Origin: Deinococcus humi
Lineage (GTDB): Bacteria; Deinococcota; Deinococci; Deinococcales; Deinococcaceae
Direction: 5' to 3'
DNA: 64,000 nt
Assembly (NCBI RefSeq): GCF_014201875.1
Contig: NZ_JACHFL010000005.1
Span: 316,352 to 380,351 of the forward strand
Shown: piece after piece, positions 37,065 to 47,285 of the stretch
How the letters are laid out: each line of letters opens with the position of its first letter
Position numbering within the stretch: position 1 is the first letter of the stretch
Program-made: the position numbers and the translations under genes
Notes under the pieces: generated by a model
What the model saw: only the letters and a program-made list of their open reading frames with translations
What the model was told of the DNA's origin: nothing
Databases searched by the model: none

Positions 37065-37300
37065 GCGGCCAGTCTACGTGGGAACCGGGGTCGCGTCTGG
37101 CTTCCAGCCCATCCGGGCTGCAGAGCCCAGCACCAGCGTGGGATAGACCGGAAAAATCACGCTCTGTACGGCGGCGGGTTCCACACGGCCTCGCCGCCAC
37201 TCTGCAGGTCCTAGGCTCTTCTTTTCGCCCACCGGGCCAGTCGAGAAAGGAAGGGATCAGTCTCTGATCCTCCGGTTCGATGCCGTGAATCTGCCTCAGA

Positions 37301-38245
37301 TCAAGCGAAGCCCGGGACACCCCTGCATGCTTCGGCGACTGCCGTGACATGGCGCAGGTCTGTGCCACAGCAACCACCGAGCACCGTGATCTGCGGCTGT
37401 CTTTCGAGAACCTTGCGGTAGAGCTGTCCGAGTTCGGCCGGATCGCCTTCATCGAGCTCCGTCATGGCGTCCAGTTCCTGGTGGCTGCAGCGCGAAGCAT
37501 TCGCCCGCAGACCACGAATACGCTGTGTCCAGGCCGCGGATTCGCTCAGGACTGCGGCAAAGTGATCAGGATGGGCACAGTTGATCATGAAGTAGGCCGG
37601 ATATCCGCCGGTCGTCTCATCGACAGCCGCCACTGCGTCCATCAGGGAGTCACCCGTCGGCAGCCGTCCATCCGTCTCCACCGTGAACGAGACCGCCACT
37701 GGCAGCCCTACCTCCGCTGCTGCCAGAGCGACACCAGTTGCCTCGTTGATGTTGGTCATGGTCAGGGCAGAAAGCATGTCAACCCCAGCCGAGGCGAGGA
37801 CAAGTGCCTGATGCCCGTGATAATCGGCCGCCTCGGACACACCCATGATCCGGCCGGGATCATAGCCGTCGCCGCGAGGGCCGACGCAGCCGCTGACCAC
37901 GATCTCAGAGGTGTCGGTGGCAAACTCGGTTCTCAAGCGGCGCAGCAACTCGACGGCAGCCCTATTGAGCTGGTCGAGTTCAGACTGCTGGAGCCCAAGT
38001 GGCTCAGCCCAATCGGGACTCGCACGCCAGGTGGCGCTCTCGAGGATGAATCCGGTCCCGAGACTGCGGGCAAGCTCCAGATAGGGGCGGTAGTACGTCT
38101 CGAGCGCGGCCCGGCCTTCCGCAGTTCCGAGCAGCGTAACGGCCGCGAACCATGGGAGATCAATCCCGCGGTTGAAGAGGAGGTCGGTCTCCAGGCCGCC
38201 GTCGGTCAGGACACGGCGCGTGAGCTGTGGGAGCGGTCCTTTCAA
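37301..38245 (-). CDS. Homocysteine S-methyltransferase
   Basis: A 314-residue TIM-barrel enzyme of the homocysteine S-methyltransferase family. The N-terminal motif is RVLTDGGLETDLLF. Zinc-binding cysteines are in MINCAHP and in the C-terminal GGCCGTD. It transfers a methyl group to homocysteine from S-methylmethionine, AdoMet or a betaine-like donor; which one is unknown. The start is uncertain: TTG at 38245 is preferred because GGAGG (38251-38255) lies 5 nt upstream, while ATGs at 38257 and 38335 lack a site. No cobalamin domain is present, so it is not MetH. Neighbours do not form a clear pathway. Confidence 0.85.
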   Translation of the reverse strand: MKGPLPQLTRRVLTDGGLETDLLFNRGIDLPWFAAVTLLGTAEGRAALETYYRPYLELARSLGTGFILESATWRASPDWAEPLGLQQSELDQLNRAAVELLRRLRTEFATDTSEIVVSGCVGPRGDGYDPGRIMGVSEAADYHGHQALVLASAGVDMLSALTMTNINEATGVALAAAEVGLPVAVSFTVETDGRLPTGDSLMDAVAAVDETTGGYPAYFMINCAHPDHFAAVLSESAAWTQRIRGLRANASRCSHQELDAMTELDEGDPAELGQLYRKVLERQPQITVLGGCCGTDLRHVTAVAEACRGVPGFA

Positions 38246-38635
38246 CTTGTCCTCCATCCTGTCAGACGGGTCCTGGGCAGCGAGGTGCAGCGAGAGATCC
38301 AGCTTAACAGAGGGCTGTGGCCCTGTCATCAGCATCGCCTGGGCCCTGAACCTTGCAAAGCGGGCCGCACCCGAATGGAATTTGAAAAGTTCCCAGGCAG
38401 CGCGCTGCTGCCGAGTTCACGGGTGATGCGGCCAGGGAGCCGGGGCGGTCACCGAGCAGATGATGGGGTGGAGCCTCTCCAGAGCCAGGCCGTCAGGGGA
38501 GGCGCTTGCCTGTCACCTTCGGCCTTGACTCCTGAAGAACCGCTGCCAGACCAACGGGGCCGGGATGTCGTCAGGAAAGCCTCGCTCGTCCTGTCCGGGG
38601 CGCTCCGATTGCCGCCGGGTCTGTCATCCGCCACG
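38246..38635. other. Intergenic stretch, no supported gene
   Basis: About 390 bases. ORFs on both strands are continuations or shadows of neighbours. No motif seen. Confidence 0.35.
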
Positions 38636-39496
38636 TCAGCCCAGTGAGTCTGCGCGCAGTGATCTCGGCTGCTTCCCATCAATGTCGCTGAAGCCATATT
38701 CGAGGGCGAGTTCAGCGGCCACAACGACCTGGCCCGTCCTGGTAAATACGTTGGCGTCGCTTGCAAGGGCAGCGACCGCCCGGCCGATGAACTGGGGCGA
38801 CTCGGAGTTTGACAGGTCGAACGCACCCTCGGGGGCAAGCATGATGCCCTCCGTTCGCACCAGACCCGGGTACAGGCTGACGCTCGTGACCCCGTGCGGA
38901 CGCAGGTGATTGGCCATGGCGAGGGCCATACGGTCGGTGGCATTCTTCGCCAGAAAATACGGAATGCTTTCCGTGTCCTTGTGGCCCTCCGCCGCAAAGA
39001 ATGAGATGCTCACGACAAGGCCGCGCGCGCCAATGAGAAGCGGGGCGGCGAGCTGACTGGTGACGTAATGGGCCCGGACGCCCGCGGCAAACATGTCATC
39101 CCAGATGGACGTCGGCTGTTCCCAGAACGGTGCGTCCCATTTCTCACCGCGCTCGTCCCAGATGTGCAGTCCCTCGTAGCCACCCCAGACGTTGTTCACC
39201 AGGACATCAAGCTGTCCGCGCTCCTCCCGGATTCGCTCGATCACGGTCCGAGTCTGGGCGTCGTCAGTGTGGTCGCACTGCACGGCAATACCTTCGCCAC
39301 CCAGCTCGGTCACCTGCTGCGCGGTGTCCTCCAGGCTGCCCGCCAGGAAGGGCATGTGCCTGGAGCGGCCCGACAGCGTGCGGCCCGTGACATAGACGGT
39401 CGCGCCCGCCTCGCCGAGCCCAAGGGCAATGCCCCGCCCAATCCCGCGCGACGCGCCCGTAACGAGAGCGACCTTGCCCCGGAGCAGTGATGTCAT
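38636..39496 (-). CDS. Short-chain dehydrogenase/reductase
   Basis: A 286-residue SDR. The NAD(P) motif is TGASRGIGRGIA, the NAG-like motif is NVWGG in place of NNAG, and the catalytic Ser (VSISFF) and Tyr-x3-Lys (YFLAK) are present. The enzyme should oxidise or reduce a hydroxy/keto group; the substrate is unknown. TATGCT (39502-39507) lies 5 nt before the ATG, a leaderless layout. It stands between the methyltransferase and a regulator with no operon evidence. Confidence 0.85.
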   Translation of the reverse strand: MTSLLRGKVALVTGASRGIGRGIALGLGEAGATVYVTGRTLSGRSRHMPFLAGSLEDTAQQVTELGGEGIAVQCDHTDDAQTRTVIERIREERGQLDVLVNNVWGGYEGLHIWDERGEKWDAPFWEQPTSIWDDMFAAGVRAHYVTSQLAAPLLIGARGLVVSISFFAAEGHKDTESIPYFLAKNATDRMALAMANHLRPHGVTSVSLYPGLVRTEGIMLAPEGAFDLSNSESPQFIGRAVAALASDANVFTRTGQVVVAAELALEYGFSDIDGKQPRSLRADSLG

Positions 39497-39688
39497 AGGT
39501 CAGCATACCGGGGAAAGGGCGCGAGTGATCGGGAGGTTGCGCGTTTACCGCCAACGAAAAATGGGCCTGCATGGGGTGAAAGGACACCAACTGGCCCGCA
39601 GATCAAGAAGCTGGATTGCCGACGCCCATGGCGTCAGGCTCAGCTCCAAGTTGGTGCCCTCAGGAAGAGAGGGATAACAGCGCGAGGT

Positions 39689-41752
39689 TCAGTTCGGCTC
39701 TGCCGATGTGCCCGGAGAGCATGCGGCGAGGGCCGCCAGTGAGCGGAGGGCCTGTGCCGCGCCGTTGGTGTCGCCATCCGCCTCGAAGGCCTGCCGCGCG
39801 GCCTGATAGTGCGCGCGGGCCTGCTCAAGGTGCAGCGTCGCCTCGGCGGCCTCCCCCGCTTTCAGGAGCCAGGGCGCGGCCCGCCCGGGTTTGCCGCCCT
39901 CCTGCCAATGTCGGGCGATGCGCGCAGCAGGCCCTCCCTGTGACGCCAGAAGTTGAGCCGCCGCCCGGTGCAGGACCCCCGAGACCGGATTGGGAATGCC
40001 TGCGAGGACGGTCTCCAGGATGAGGCTGTGCGAGAAGCGCTCGCCCGTCATGATCTGCGCTTCTTCCAGTTCCTCCCACGCGGAGGCCACGTCGAGGAGC
40101 GATACCCCCAGCATCTGGGCCACCATCTCGGGCGTGAAGTCGCTGTGCAGGACCGCCGCCGCGCGGGCCGCCTGCTGAGCGGACGGCGTCAGGCGTGCCA
40201 GACGACGCGCGATCAGAGAGGTGACGCCGCCCCCGGTGTCGGGCAGCTGCTCGCTGTCTTGCAAAGCGCCCGTCTCGAACAGGTGCCTGAGCAGTTCCAG
40301 CAGGAGCTGTGGGTTGCCGCCCGTCACCCGCGCGAGATCACCGGCGAGGGCAACGCCCTGCGGCAGGTTGAGGTCCTCAAGCAGGTGCTCGATGGCAGGC
40401 TGGTCCAGCGGCGCGAGGTGAATGGGCACCACAGCGCCCGCATCGTACATGCCCCCCAGCAGGCCCGCCGAGGCGGCGGACAATTCGCCGGGACGGTGGC
40501 AGAAGAGGGTGCGGACGTTCACCCTGGCGTCCCCCCAGAAGCGAGAGCCGACGTACGCTCCGGCCTCGACGCTCGCATCGTCCATGAATTGCGCGTCGTC
40601 CGTAGCGACGATCACTGGACCGCGCTCGGCGATCAGACGGATAACCTCCACCTTGGCGTCGTAGAAGCGGCGCTTGTCGGCCTCCGAGATCATGGGGGGC
40701 GGAGCTTGCCCCAGTTCGGGAAGCATCCTGGCCAGTTCAGAGCGCACCCACCCGGGCAGGGCCAGATCCGGGTAGGTGCCCAGCGCTGCCCGGTAATTGC
40801 GGGCATGGGTGGCGTAGGGCAGCTGGGCGTCGCCTGGCTGCGCCTGAAAGTAGAGCAGCTGATGCGTCGTCCGGGACCGCAGAAAGTCCAGGGCGAGGCG
40901 CGTCTTGCCGCTGCCCGCTTCACCGACGAGCATGATCCCCTGGCCGGCGGCCCATGCCTCCTCCATCCGTGCCCAGGCCTCCTCACGGCCCACCAGCGTC
41001 GGGGGGCGCAGCACGGCCAGCGGAATGCGGCCGGAGCGCGCCACGGGTTGGACGGCCCCCAGGGTGCCCCGGTCGATGTCGCGCGCGAGGTGCCTGGTGG
41101 CTGCCTCTGGTTCCGCGCCCAGTTCGCGCATCAGGACGTCCTGACAGCGGTGGTACGTCTGCAGGGCGGCGGGCCGGTCGCCGTTGAGGTAATGCAGCCG
41201 GATCACGCTGCGCCACACGTCCTCTGCGGTCGGGTCGAGATCGAGCAGGGTCAGGCCAAGTGAAATGGCCTCAGCCCACGCGCCCTGTTCCTCCAGCCGC
41301 TGCAGTTCGGCGCGGCTGACGTTCATGAGGACGGCGCCGAGCTCCTCCCGCTGCGCTTCCAGCCAGTCCATCAGGTCCGGGCAGCCGTCCAGCTCTACCC
41401 CGTCGAGGAGGACCGCGCGCCCCGCCCCATGCCTGCCTTCTTCCAGCAGCGTCCACGCGTCCACCGTCAACGCCGGGGCGAGGGCCGCCACTTCTCCCGG
41501 CAGGACAAGATCGGCCCCGCTGGCCTTCTTCAGCCGACGCAGGTGATGCACGAGGTTATTACGGCTGGCACTCGCCGGCGCGTCGGGCCACAGCAACCTT
41601 ACCAGAGTGGCCCGCGACGTCGGCCCCTCCAGCGCCAGGTAGGCAAGCAGAGCCGCCGTCCTGCGTTCGCACGGAATGACCCGGCCATCCGCCGCGACGA
41701 CCGCAGGTGGGCCGAGCAGACGCAGCTGCCAGCCGGTGAGCGTTTCGGGCAT
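39689..41752 (-). CDS. BTAD-domain ATPase transcriptional regulator, short form
   Basis: About 687 residues from the ATG at 41752. An N-terminal winged-helix domain (LRLLGPPAVVAADG, then PASASRNNLVHHLRRLKKAS) precedes a BTAD repeat domain to about 240. An ATPase follows with Walker A GEAGSGKT near residue 276. A helical tail ends the protein. This is the SARP/AfsR-like layout. It is a paralogue of the 1134-residue protein just upstream and lacks that protein's long TPR tail. The ATG at 41752 stands 6 nt after TATACT (41759-41764), a leaderless start; a GTG at 41791 would overlap the upstream stop by 4 nt, so translational coupling is an alternative. Confidence 0.85.
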   Translation of the reverse strand: MPETLTGWQLRLLGPPAVVAADGRVIPCERRTAALLAYLALEGPTSRATLVRLLWPDAPASASRNNLVHHLRRLKKASGADLVLPGEVAALAPALTVDAWTLLEEGRHGAGRAVLLDGVELDGCPDLMDWLEAQREELGAVLMNVSRAELQRLEEQGAWAEAISLGLTLLDLDPTAEDVWRSVIRLHYLNGDRPAALQTYHRCQDVLMRELGAEPEAATRHLARDIDRGTLGAVQPVARSGRIPLAVLRPPTLVGREEAWARMEEAWAAGQGIMLVGEAGSGKTRLALDFLRSRTTHQLLYFQAQPGDAQLPYATHARNYRAALGTYPDLALPGWVRSELARMLPELGQAPPPMISEADKRRFYDAKVEVIRLIAERGPVIVATDDAQFMDDASVEAGAYVGSRFWGDARVNVRTLFCHRPGELSAASAGLLGGMYDAGAVVPIHLAPLDQPAIEHLLEDLNLPQGVALAGDLARVTGGNPQLLLELLRHLFETGALQDSEQLPDTGGGVTSLIARRLARLTPSAQQAARAAAVLHSDFTPEMVAQMLGVSLLDVASAWEELEEAQIMTGERFSHSLILETVLAGIPNPVSGVLHRAAAQLLASQGGPAARIARHWQEGGKPGRAAPWLLKAGEAAEATLHLEQARAHYQAARQAFEADGDTNGAAQALRSLAALAACSPGTSAEPN

Positions 41753-41787
41753 GTGCCCAGTATAGCCGCCGGCCCAGAAGAGACGTG

Positions 41788-44700
41788 TCACACGGCAGGC
41801 AGGGCGCCCGGCGCATCACCCGCCAGAACCCCAGGAGCCGCCGGGAAGGGCAGGGCGAGGCCGGTCCTCTCCGCCGCTTCCAGCACGGCGCGGTGCGTGG
41901 CGTGCTGGTGCAGGAATGCTGGGCGCAAATGCTCCGGCACATGCTCCGGCAGCATGGCCGCGAGCCAGCCCAGCGCCTGACGCAGCGGCACGTCGGCGTC
42001 CGGGCACCCCAGCGCCGTCAGCACCTCGTGATGGACCAGCCAGGGCCGCGCGTGGTCCTCACGGGGGGGATGCCCGGCGAGGCGCTCCACGGCGAGCGTA
42101 CTGTCGGCCAGGGCCTCGCTGGGGCATCCCAGGCGCAGCAGCGCTTCCGCCCGCGCCGCGAGGGCGTCCGTGAGGAGCGCCGCGTGCCCCCCGCTCTCAG
42201 CGAAGCGGCGCGCCTCCTCCACGAGGGGCAGGGCGCCCCCACCTTCCAGCTCGGCCCGCGCCAGCAGGAGGCGCCCCTGCGAGTACGACAGCGCCGTGCC
42301 CGCCAGTGCATCCTGTGCCCGCTCGAAAGCGGCGCGCGCTTCCGCTTGATGTCCCCGCCGGACGCACACCAGACCGCGCAGGAGCCACGGCACCCCCTGG
42401 CCCACGTCGCGCCCATCAGGCGCGGCCAGGGCCACTTCTGCCGCGCGCTCGCAGCCGTCCAGGTCTCCAAGGGCCCAGGACAGCTCTGCCAGAGCGCGTT
42501 GCACCAGTCCTGCCGCCTCCCCCAGCTCGTGGCCCAGCGCTTCGGCCTGTCGCAGCCAGTGCAGGGCGCGGGCGTACTGCCGGGCGTGCAGGTAGAGGGT
42601 GCCGAGCCGCAGCGTGTTCCAGTACCGCAACGAGGACGAGGACACCGCACTCGCCTCGTCCAGCTCGGCGCGCAGGGCCACCGCACGCTCCCAGTGCCCG
42701 AGCCCCTCCTCGGCGAGCGCGAGCGCGTGGGCCAGCCGGGCGGCGTGGTAGCGGTCTCCCGCTGCCCCATAGGCCGTCAGCGCGCACTCCAGCCGTCCGC
42801 GGGCCGCCCCATACTGTCCCAGAGACAGCAGCACGTCGCCCATGGCCGCGTCCAGGGCGGCGACATCGCGGGAATCGCCCAGCGGGGCATGCGCCGCCTC
42901 GACCTGCGGCATCAGGTCCTGCGCTTCCCGCCCCCTGCCCTGCCGCGCGCGGGCGAGGAGCAGTTCGCGCAGCAGCGCCGCCCGGAGCGCAGGAGTCCCC
43001 CCCTCGCCGAGCAGGGCCAGCCCACGCTCCGCCGCCGCTTCCGCCTCCTGCCCACGGTCCTGATGCTGACTGAGGAGCCAGGTGGCCTGGGCCAGGTGCG
43101 CCCGGGCCTGCTGCTCCGGGGTGCGCGCGTCGCCCAGCAGACGCGTGACGAGCGGTTCGAGTTGGCCCGGCAATTCATGGCGCCACGCGCCGTCGAGGGC
43201 GGCGGCCCGGGCATCAAAGGCGGCCTCCAGTTCGCCGAGGTCCTCGAAGAGGCGCGCGGCCTGCCCACAGAAGTCCAGGGCCTCCACCGGGCGCGCCGCC
43301 GCGAAAGCCTCTCGCGCCGCCCGCACCAGCAGCGGCGCGGCTTGGTCAGGGTGCCCGCCCTCCTGCCAATGGCGGGCCAGCCGGGCCGGCGCTCCACCGT
43401 GCCGTTCCAGGGCACGCGCAGCCCCACGGTGCAGGAGCCGGCGCACGGTGGCCGACGCCCCCGCCCGCACCGCCTCCAGGATCAGGTCGTGCTCGAAGCG
43501 ATCCCCGCGCAGCAGGTGAGCGTCCTCCAGTTCCTGCCAGGCGTCCATCACCTCTAGCAGAGGCGCGCCGAGCACGTCTGCCACCAGCTCCGGCGAGAAA
43601 TCCTGCTCCAGGATTCCCGCCGCCCGCGCCACCTGCAGGCTGGTCTTAGAGACGCGTTCCAGGCGCTGGGCCACCAGGTGCTCCACCTTCTGGGGCACAG
43701 TGAGCGACGCTTCTGCCCCGTCCAGAGACCCGTTGCGGTCCAAGTCGCGCAGGGTTTCAAGGACCAGCAGGGGGTTGCCGCCGGTGCGCCGCAGCAGCTG
43801 CGGTGCGCGCCGATCCGGGTCGGGCACCCCCAGCTGGCCCAGCAGGGTGCCCAGGTCAGCTTCGCCCAGCGCCCCGACCTCCACCCAGACCGCGTGCCCG
43901 GCGCGCACCATGCCCTCGTGCACCTCGCGCATGGCGGGTGGCAACTGGTCGCGGCGGTGCACCGCGATGCAGTGCGGGATACCGCCGCTGCGCCCCAGCG
44001 GGAAGACGGCCTCGACGAGCGTGAAGCCCGCCTCCAGGGTCGCGTCGTCCACGTACTGGAAGTCGTCGAAGACGCACACGTCCACGCCGCGCAGGCCCTG
44101 GACCCATGTCAGCTCAATGGCGTCGTTCAGCCGTGCGTCCGCCTCGCGCCGGGCCTCACCGGGCGGGGCGAGTTCGGGCAGCAGCCAGCTCAGCGAATGA
44201 CGCGCCCATTCCGGCAGGGTCACCGTGCCGCGTGCCAGGATGCGCCGGAGATTGCGCACCGTCGTGGAGAACGGCACCAGGCGGTCACCGGGCCTTCCCT
44301 CCAGGGCAAGCACCTCGCCCTTGCTGGCCGCGAAGTCGTGGGCCAGCCGGGACTTGCCCGCACCCGGATCGCCCGAGACGACGATGAGTTGGCCTGAACG
44401 CCACCCCTCCTCCATCTGGGCCCACTCGCGCTGCCGTCCCACCAGGGCCGGGCGGGCGAGCGCGGGCGGTGTGGGCGGGGCGGGGGACGCCGGTGCCGGA
44501 CGGCCACGGGCGATCAGTTCTGCCAGCTCCCGGGTTTCCGCGAGCGGCTCGGTGCGCAGGGTGTCGTGGAGCACCCGGGTGCACGCATGGTAGGCGGCCA
44601 GGGCCGCGTCACGCTCGCCCAGCAGGTAGTGCAGGCGCATAAGCTGACGGTGCGCTTCCTCGGAGACGGGGGACAGAGCCAGCCACTGCCGCGTGGCGGT

Positions 44701-45192
44701 GAGGGCCGCCGCAAAGTCTCCTTCTCGCTCCTGCCGTCCTGCCTGCGCTGCCAGTCGGCGCACCCGCAACGCAGCAAGCCGCTCGCGCTGCACCGTGAGC
44801 CAGTCGGCCAGGTCCGGGGTGTCCTCTACCTCCACTCCCGCTAGAAACTCCCCGTCCGGCACCGGCAGTTCCGGGTCCCCGGACGCCAGCAGGCGCTGCA
44901 CATCCACCCGCAGCTCGCTGCTCAGGGCGAGCGGGTCCTGTCCCACGACGAGGGTCTCTCCGTGGGCACCCGTCATGCGGCGCAACAGTTGCACAAGGTT
45001 GTTGCGGGCGGCGGCCTCCAGTCGGTCGGGCCACAGCGTCCCCGCGAGGCGTGTGCGCGGGGTGGGTCCTTCCACTGCCAGATACGCCATCAGGAGGAGG
45101 GCGCGGCCCGCGCACGGCAGCCGCCGCCCGTCGGGCGTGACCAGCCGCGCTTCGCCGATTACCGAGAGCTCCCATGCAGGTGAGAGGGTCAT
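41788..45192 (-). CDS. BTAD-domain ATPase transcriptional regulator, long form
   Basis: A 1134-residue SARP/AfsR-like STAND regulator. The winged helix covers about 8-95 (ARNNLVQLLRRMTG) and the BTAD about 100-240. Walker A is GDPGAGKS near residue 273-281, followed by an FDDFQYVDDAT segment. A long TPR-like tail fills about 600-1110 (repeated Ala/Leu-rich helical pairs). It probably senses a signal through the tail and activates transcription. The ATG at 45192 follows GAGGGGG. The paralogue next door is read in the same direction. No antibiotic biosynthesis genes are present, so the target is more likely the adjoining cluster of exported proteins; this is inference. Confidence 0.88.
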   Translation of the reverse strand: MTLSPAWELSVIGEARLVTPDGRRLPCAGRALLLMAYLAVEGPTPRTRLAGTLWPDRLEAAARNNLVQLLRRMTGAHGETLVVGQDPLALSSELRVDVQRLLASGDPELPVPDGEFLAGVEVEDTPDLADWLTVQRERLAALRVRRLAAQAGRQEREGDFAAALTATRQWLALSPVSEEAHRQLMRLHYLLGERDAALAAYHACTRVLHDTLRTEPLAETRELAELIARGRPAPASPAPPTPPALARPALVGRQREWAQMEEGWRSGQLIVVSGDPGAGKSRLAHDFAASKGEVLALEGRPGDRLVPFSTTVRNLRRILARGTVTLPEWARHSLSWLLPELAPPGEARREADARLNDAIELTWVQGLRGVDVCVFDDFQYVDDATLEAGFTLVEAVFPLGRSGGIPHCIAVHRRDQLPPAMREVHEGMVRAGHAVWVEVGALGEADLGTLLGQLGVPDPDRRAPQLLRRTGGNPLLVLETLRDLDRNGSLDGAEASLTVPQKVEHLVAQRLERVSKTSLQVARAAGILEQDFSPELVADVLGAPLLEVMDAWQELEDAHLLRGDRFEHDLILEAVRAGASATVRRLLHRGAARALERHGGAPARLARHWQEGGHPDQAAPLLVRAAREAFAAARPVEALDFCGQAARLFEDLGELEAAFDARAAALDGAWRHELPGQLEPLVTRLLGDARTPEQQARAHLAQATWLLSQHQDRGQEAEAAAERGLALLGEGGTPALRAALLRELLLARARQGRGREAQDLMPQVEAAHAPLGDSRDVAALDAAMGDVLLSLGQYGAARGRLECALTAYGAAGDRYHAARLAHALALAEEGLGHWERAVALRAELDEASAVSSSSLRYWNTLRLGTLYLHARQYARALHWLRQAEALGHELGEAAGLVQRALAELSWALGDLDGCERAAEVALAAPDGRDVGQGVPWLLRGLVCVRRGHQAEARAAFERAQDALAGTALSYSQGRLLLARAELEGGGALPLVEEARRFAESGGHAALLTDALAARAEALLRLGCPSEALADSTLAVERLAGHPPREDHARPWLVHHEVLTALGCPDADVPLRQALGWLAAMLPEHVPEHLRPAFLHQHATHRAVLEAAERTGLALPFPAAPGVLAGDAPGALPAV

Positions 45193-45264
45193 GACCCCCT
45201 CAGGGTAACGTCCTGCTTGGCGGCAGGAGAAGTGATCTGCGGGGAGCTCAGAGGCCGCCTGACT

Positions 45265-46263
45265 CTACTTGCTGTCCTTCACGTCGAAGACAAAGGTGCG
45301 GCCGGACTCGTCGGTGAGCAGCACGCTGTCCCCGGCGACGTTCGAGGGCAGCTCGAAGAAGAAGCGCACCCGCGCCTCCTCCCCTTTCGGCAACGCTCCG
45401 CCCGCCTTCTCGTCCCGGCTGGCCTTGAGCATCGTCTGGTTGTACTCCACCCGCTCGCCGTCCGCGTCCTTGAGGGTCGGTTTGAGGTCGGACCACGAGA
45501 AGGTGGTGTCGCGCCCCAGGTTGTTCTTCAGCGTGAAGGTGGCCGTCAGGTAACGTTTGCCCGCCCCCGGGGCCTGCCCGCCCAGGGTCTCGGTCGTGAA
45601 CTTCGCGTCGTCCAGCCGCACGTCGTACCACTTCAACGTCACGAACTTGCCCTTCGCGGCGGGAACCTGGGCCAGGGCCGTGGTGCCCGACTGGTCTGCG
45701 AAGGGGGCGGGCAAGCCCCTGGCCTGTGTGCGCAGGTCGTAGCGCAGCACCGGGGTGCCGCTCTCACGCTGCACGATCAGCTTGGGCACCGGCCCGGCGG
45801 CGGGCACCACGATGGCCGTCATCACGTCCACCTTCTGCGCGGGTTTGAGGTTGATCTCCAGTTTATCGGTGGTGCCCTCACGGGCGACGGCCTGGATGAA
45901 CTCGTGGTTGCGGTCCTGCGCGTCAACCGCCGTGAACTTCAGGTCGGCCCAGTAGTACCGTGCGGCGCCCTTCTGGGGGTTCTGCACGGTGTAGTGCAGG
46001 ATGAGCAGCTTCTCGTCGGCCTTGGGATAGTAGACCTCGCCGCCGATGACGACGCGGCCGGCGCTGTACTCGGCACTGCGCAGCGTGAAGTTGAGGGGGC
46101 TGCCCTTGCCGAGGGTGAAGGTCTGTCCCACCCGGGCATTCTGGCCGTCGAGTTGCTGGGTGCCCTGGACCACCGGCTGGGCCGGGCGGGTGGAGGTGTT
46201 GGCGGCGTGGGCGACGGGGATCAGGGCGAGGGTGAGGGCGGTCAACAGAATCTGAATTCGCAT
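45265..46263 (-). CDS. Exported DUF4352-like protein with two beta domains
   Basis: A 332-residue protein with a signal peptide (MRIQILLTALTLALIPVAHA). Two similar halves appear: one around YTVQNPQKGAARYYWADLKF (near residue 100), the other around FTLKNNLGRDTTFSWSDLKP (near residue 245). This is the pattern of tandem Ig-like DUF4352 domains (YxLxNxxxx, then SxxDLK). It is probably a periplasmic or cell-surface protein of unknown role. The ATG at 46263 has AGGAGA upstream; a longer frame to 46326 is not supported. It begins a run of exported-protein genes. Confidence 0.8.
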   Translation of the reverse strand: MRIQILLTALTLALIPVAHAANTSTRPAQPVVQGTQQLDGQNARVGQTFTLGKGSPLNFTLRSAEYSAGRVVIGGEVYYPKADEKLLILHYTVQNPQKGAARYYWADLKFTAVDAQDRNHEFIQAVAREGTTDKLEINLKPAQKVDVMTAIVVPAAGPVPKLIVQRESGTPVLRYDLRTQARGLPAPFADQSGTTALAQVPAAKGKFVTLKWYDVRLDDAKFTTETLGGQAPGAGKRYLTATFTLKNNLGRDTTFSWSDLKPTLKDADGERVEYNQTMLKASRDEKAGGALPKGEEARVRFFFELPSNVAGDSVLLTDESGRTFVFDVKDSK

Positions 46264-46492
46264 GGTTTGTCTCCTGTACGGCGCTCTGGCCGGGGTGAGC
46301 AGAACGTACAGAGGGGGGCGTGACACGGAAATGTTGTCCCCACGTCACCCTCCAGGGGACGGCCATGGAGCGAGGGTCACGCCAGCGACGAACCCACGCG
46401 CGCAGGCGGCCCACAGCCCCTGGGCTGCGCAACATCCCCATATCACGGTGCGGTTCCTATGCTGGGGTGCAGGCTCCACCGGGAGGAACCAC

Positions 46493-46618
46493 ATGAACAC
46501 CGATAGGAACGACGTACGGGCAAGAGAACGGGTGACCTCCGTCACAGGCGAGAACAGCGTCCTCATTGCGCTCCCGCGCCGGGAACGGACGCCGCCCCGT
46601 CGGCGGGTTCACCGCTAG
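46493..46618 (+). CDS. Small basic ORF with strong ribosome site
   Basis: A 41-residue ORF (starts MNTDRNDVRARERV) rich in Arg and with no motif. Its ATG is 5 nt after GGGAGGA, a good ribosome site, which is why it is listed. No homology can be stated. It may be a real small protein or chance. Confidence 0.4.
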   Translation: MNTDRNDVRARERVTSVTGENSVLIALPRRERTPPRRRVHR

Positions 46619-46784
46619 ACCCGGCGGCGCTGTGATGGGGGCAAACGTCCACCCGAACATCAAGTAGGTCTCCCGGTGCCGCCGGGCGTGGACACGCTGC
46701 CCGCCTGATGCGTGGCATCGCCCCGCCAGCAGTACTCGCATTCCCACAAGCACACAGGTTTAACGAACAGGAGGCACGATTAAA

Positions 46785-47045
46785 ATGGAATGGACGTTGC
46801 TCGTCGGCTCGGCTGGATTCGTCGCCCTGGTCCTGACGGGTTCGTGGCTGTCCGACTGGGGCCGGCGGCACGCCCGGCGCGGCCCCCTGTGGTCGCTCCT
46901 ACGGGTGTTCGTCGCCCTGCGGTGGCTGCTCGACGCCCTGCCGGGTGACCGCAGTCAGGTCGAGCTTCCCGCAGGGGACGCCGGGCCGACGCGTCTGGCG
47001 GGACCACGGGCCAGGAAGCGGCGGCGCTCCCGACGGCGCCCCTGA
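46785..47045 (+). CDS. Small membrane protein with basic tail
   Basis: An 86-residue ORF with one hydrophobic segment near residues 4-23 (LLVGSAGFVALVLTGSWLS) and a very basic C-terminus (RARKRRRSRRRP). The ATG follows AGGAGG by about 10 nt. It might be an inner-membrane peptide with a cytoplasmic tail. No family is recognised. Confidence 0.5.
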   Translation: MEWTLLVGSAGFVALVLTGSWLSDWGRRHARRGPLWSLLRVFVALRWLLDALPGDRSQVELPAGDAGPTRLAGPRARKRRRSRRRP

Positions 47046-47285
47046 GTGCATGAGCGGCAGCACCGCTTCTGCTGCAAGTTGCCTCCCCCGGTGCAACGAA
47101 TCAGACAGGGCAAGGGAAAGGCCGGCAAGAACCTCAATTCGCCGGGCTCCTGCACCTATGCACATCGGCCCCATCTTCGGGCGCTTTCGGAACAAAGTTG
47201 AGGACCACGGGACCATGCCCGTCATCACCCACCCCAGCAGGCCCAGCACCCTACGGCGCTGGGCCGATGACGCGGGTAAGGGGCT

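Noticed and set aside
41785..43557. Long plus-strand ORF of 590 codons
   Set aside because: It is antisense to the long BTAD regulator, is rich in Arg/Gln/Gly and has no motif; a shadow of high-GC coding sequence.
39689..45192. SARP-type regulators as sign of an antibiotic biosynthesis cluster
   Set aside because: No polyketide synthase, peptide synthetase or tailoring enzyme is present nearby.
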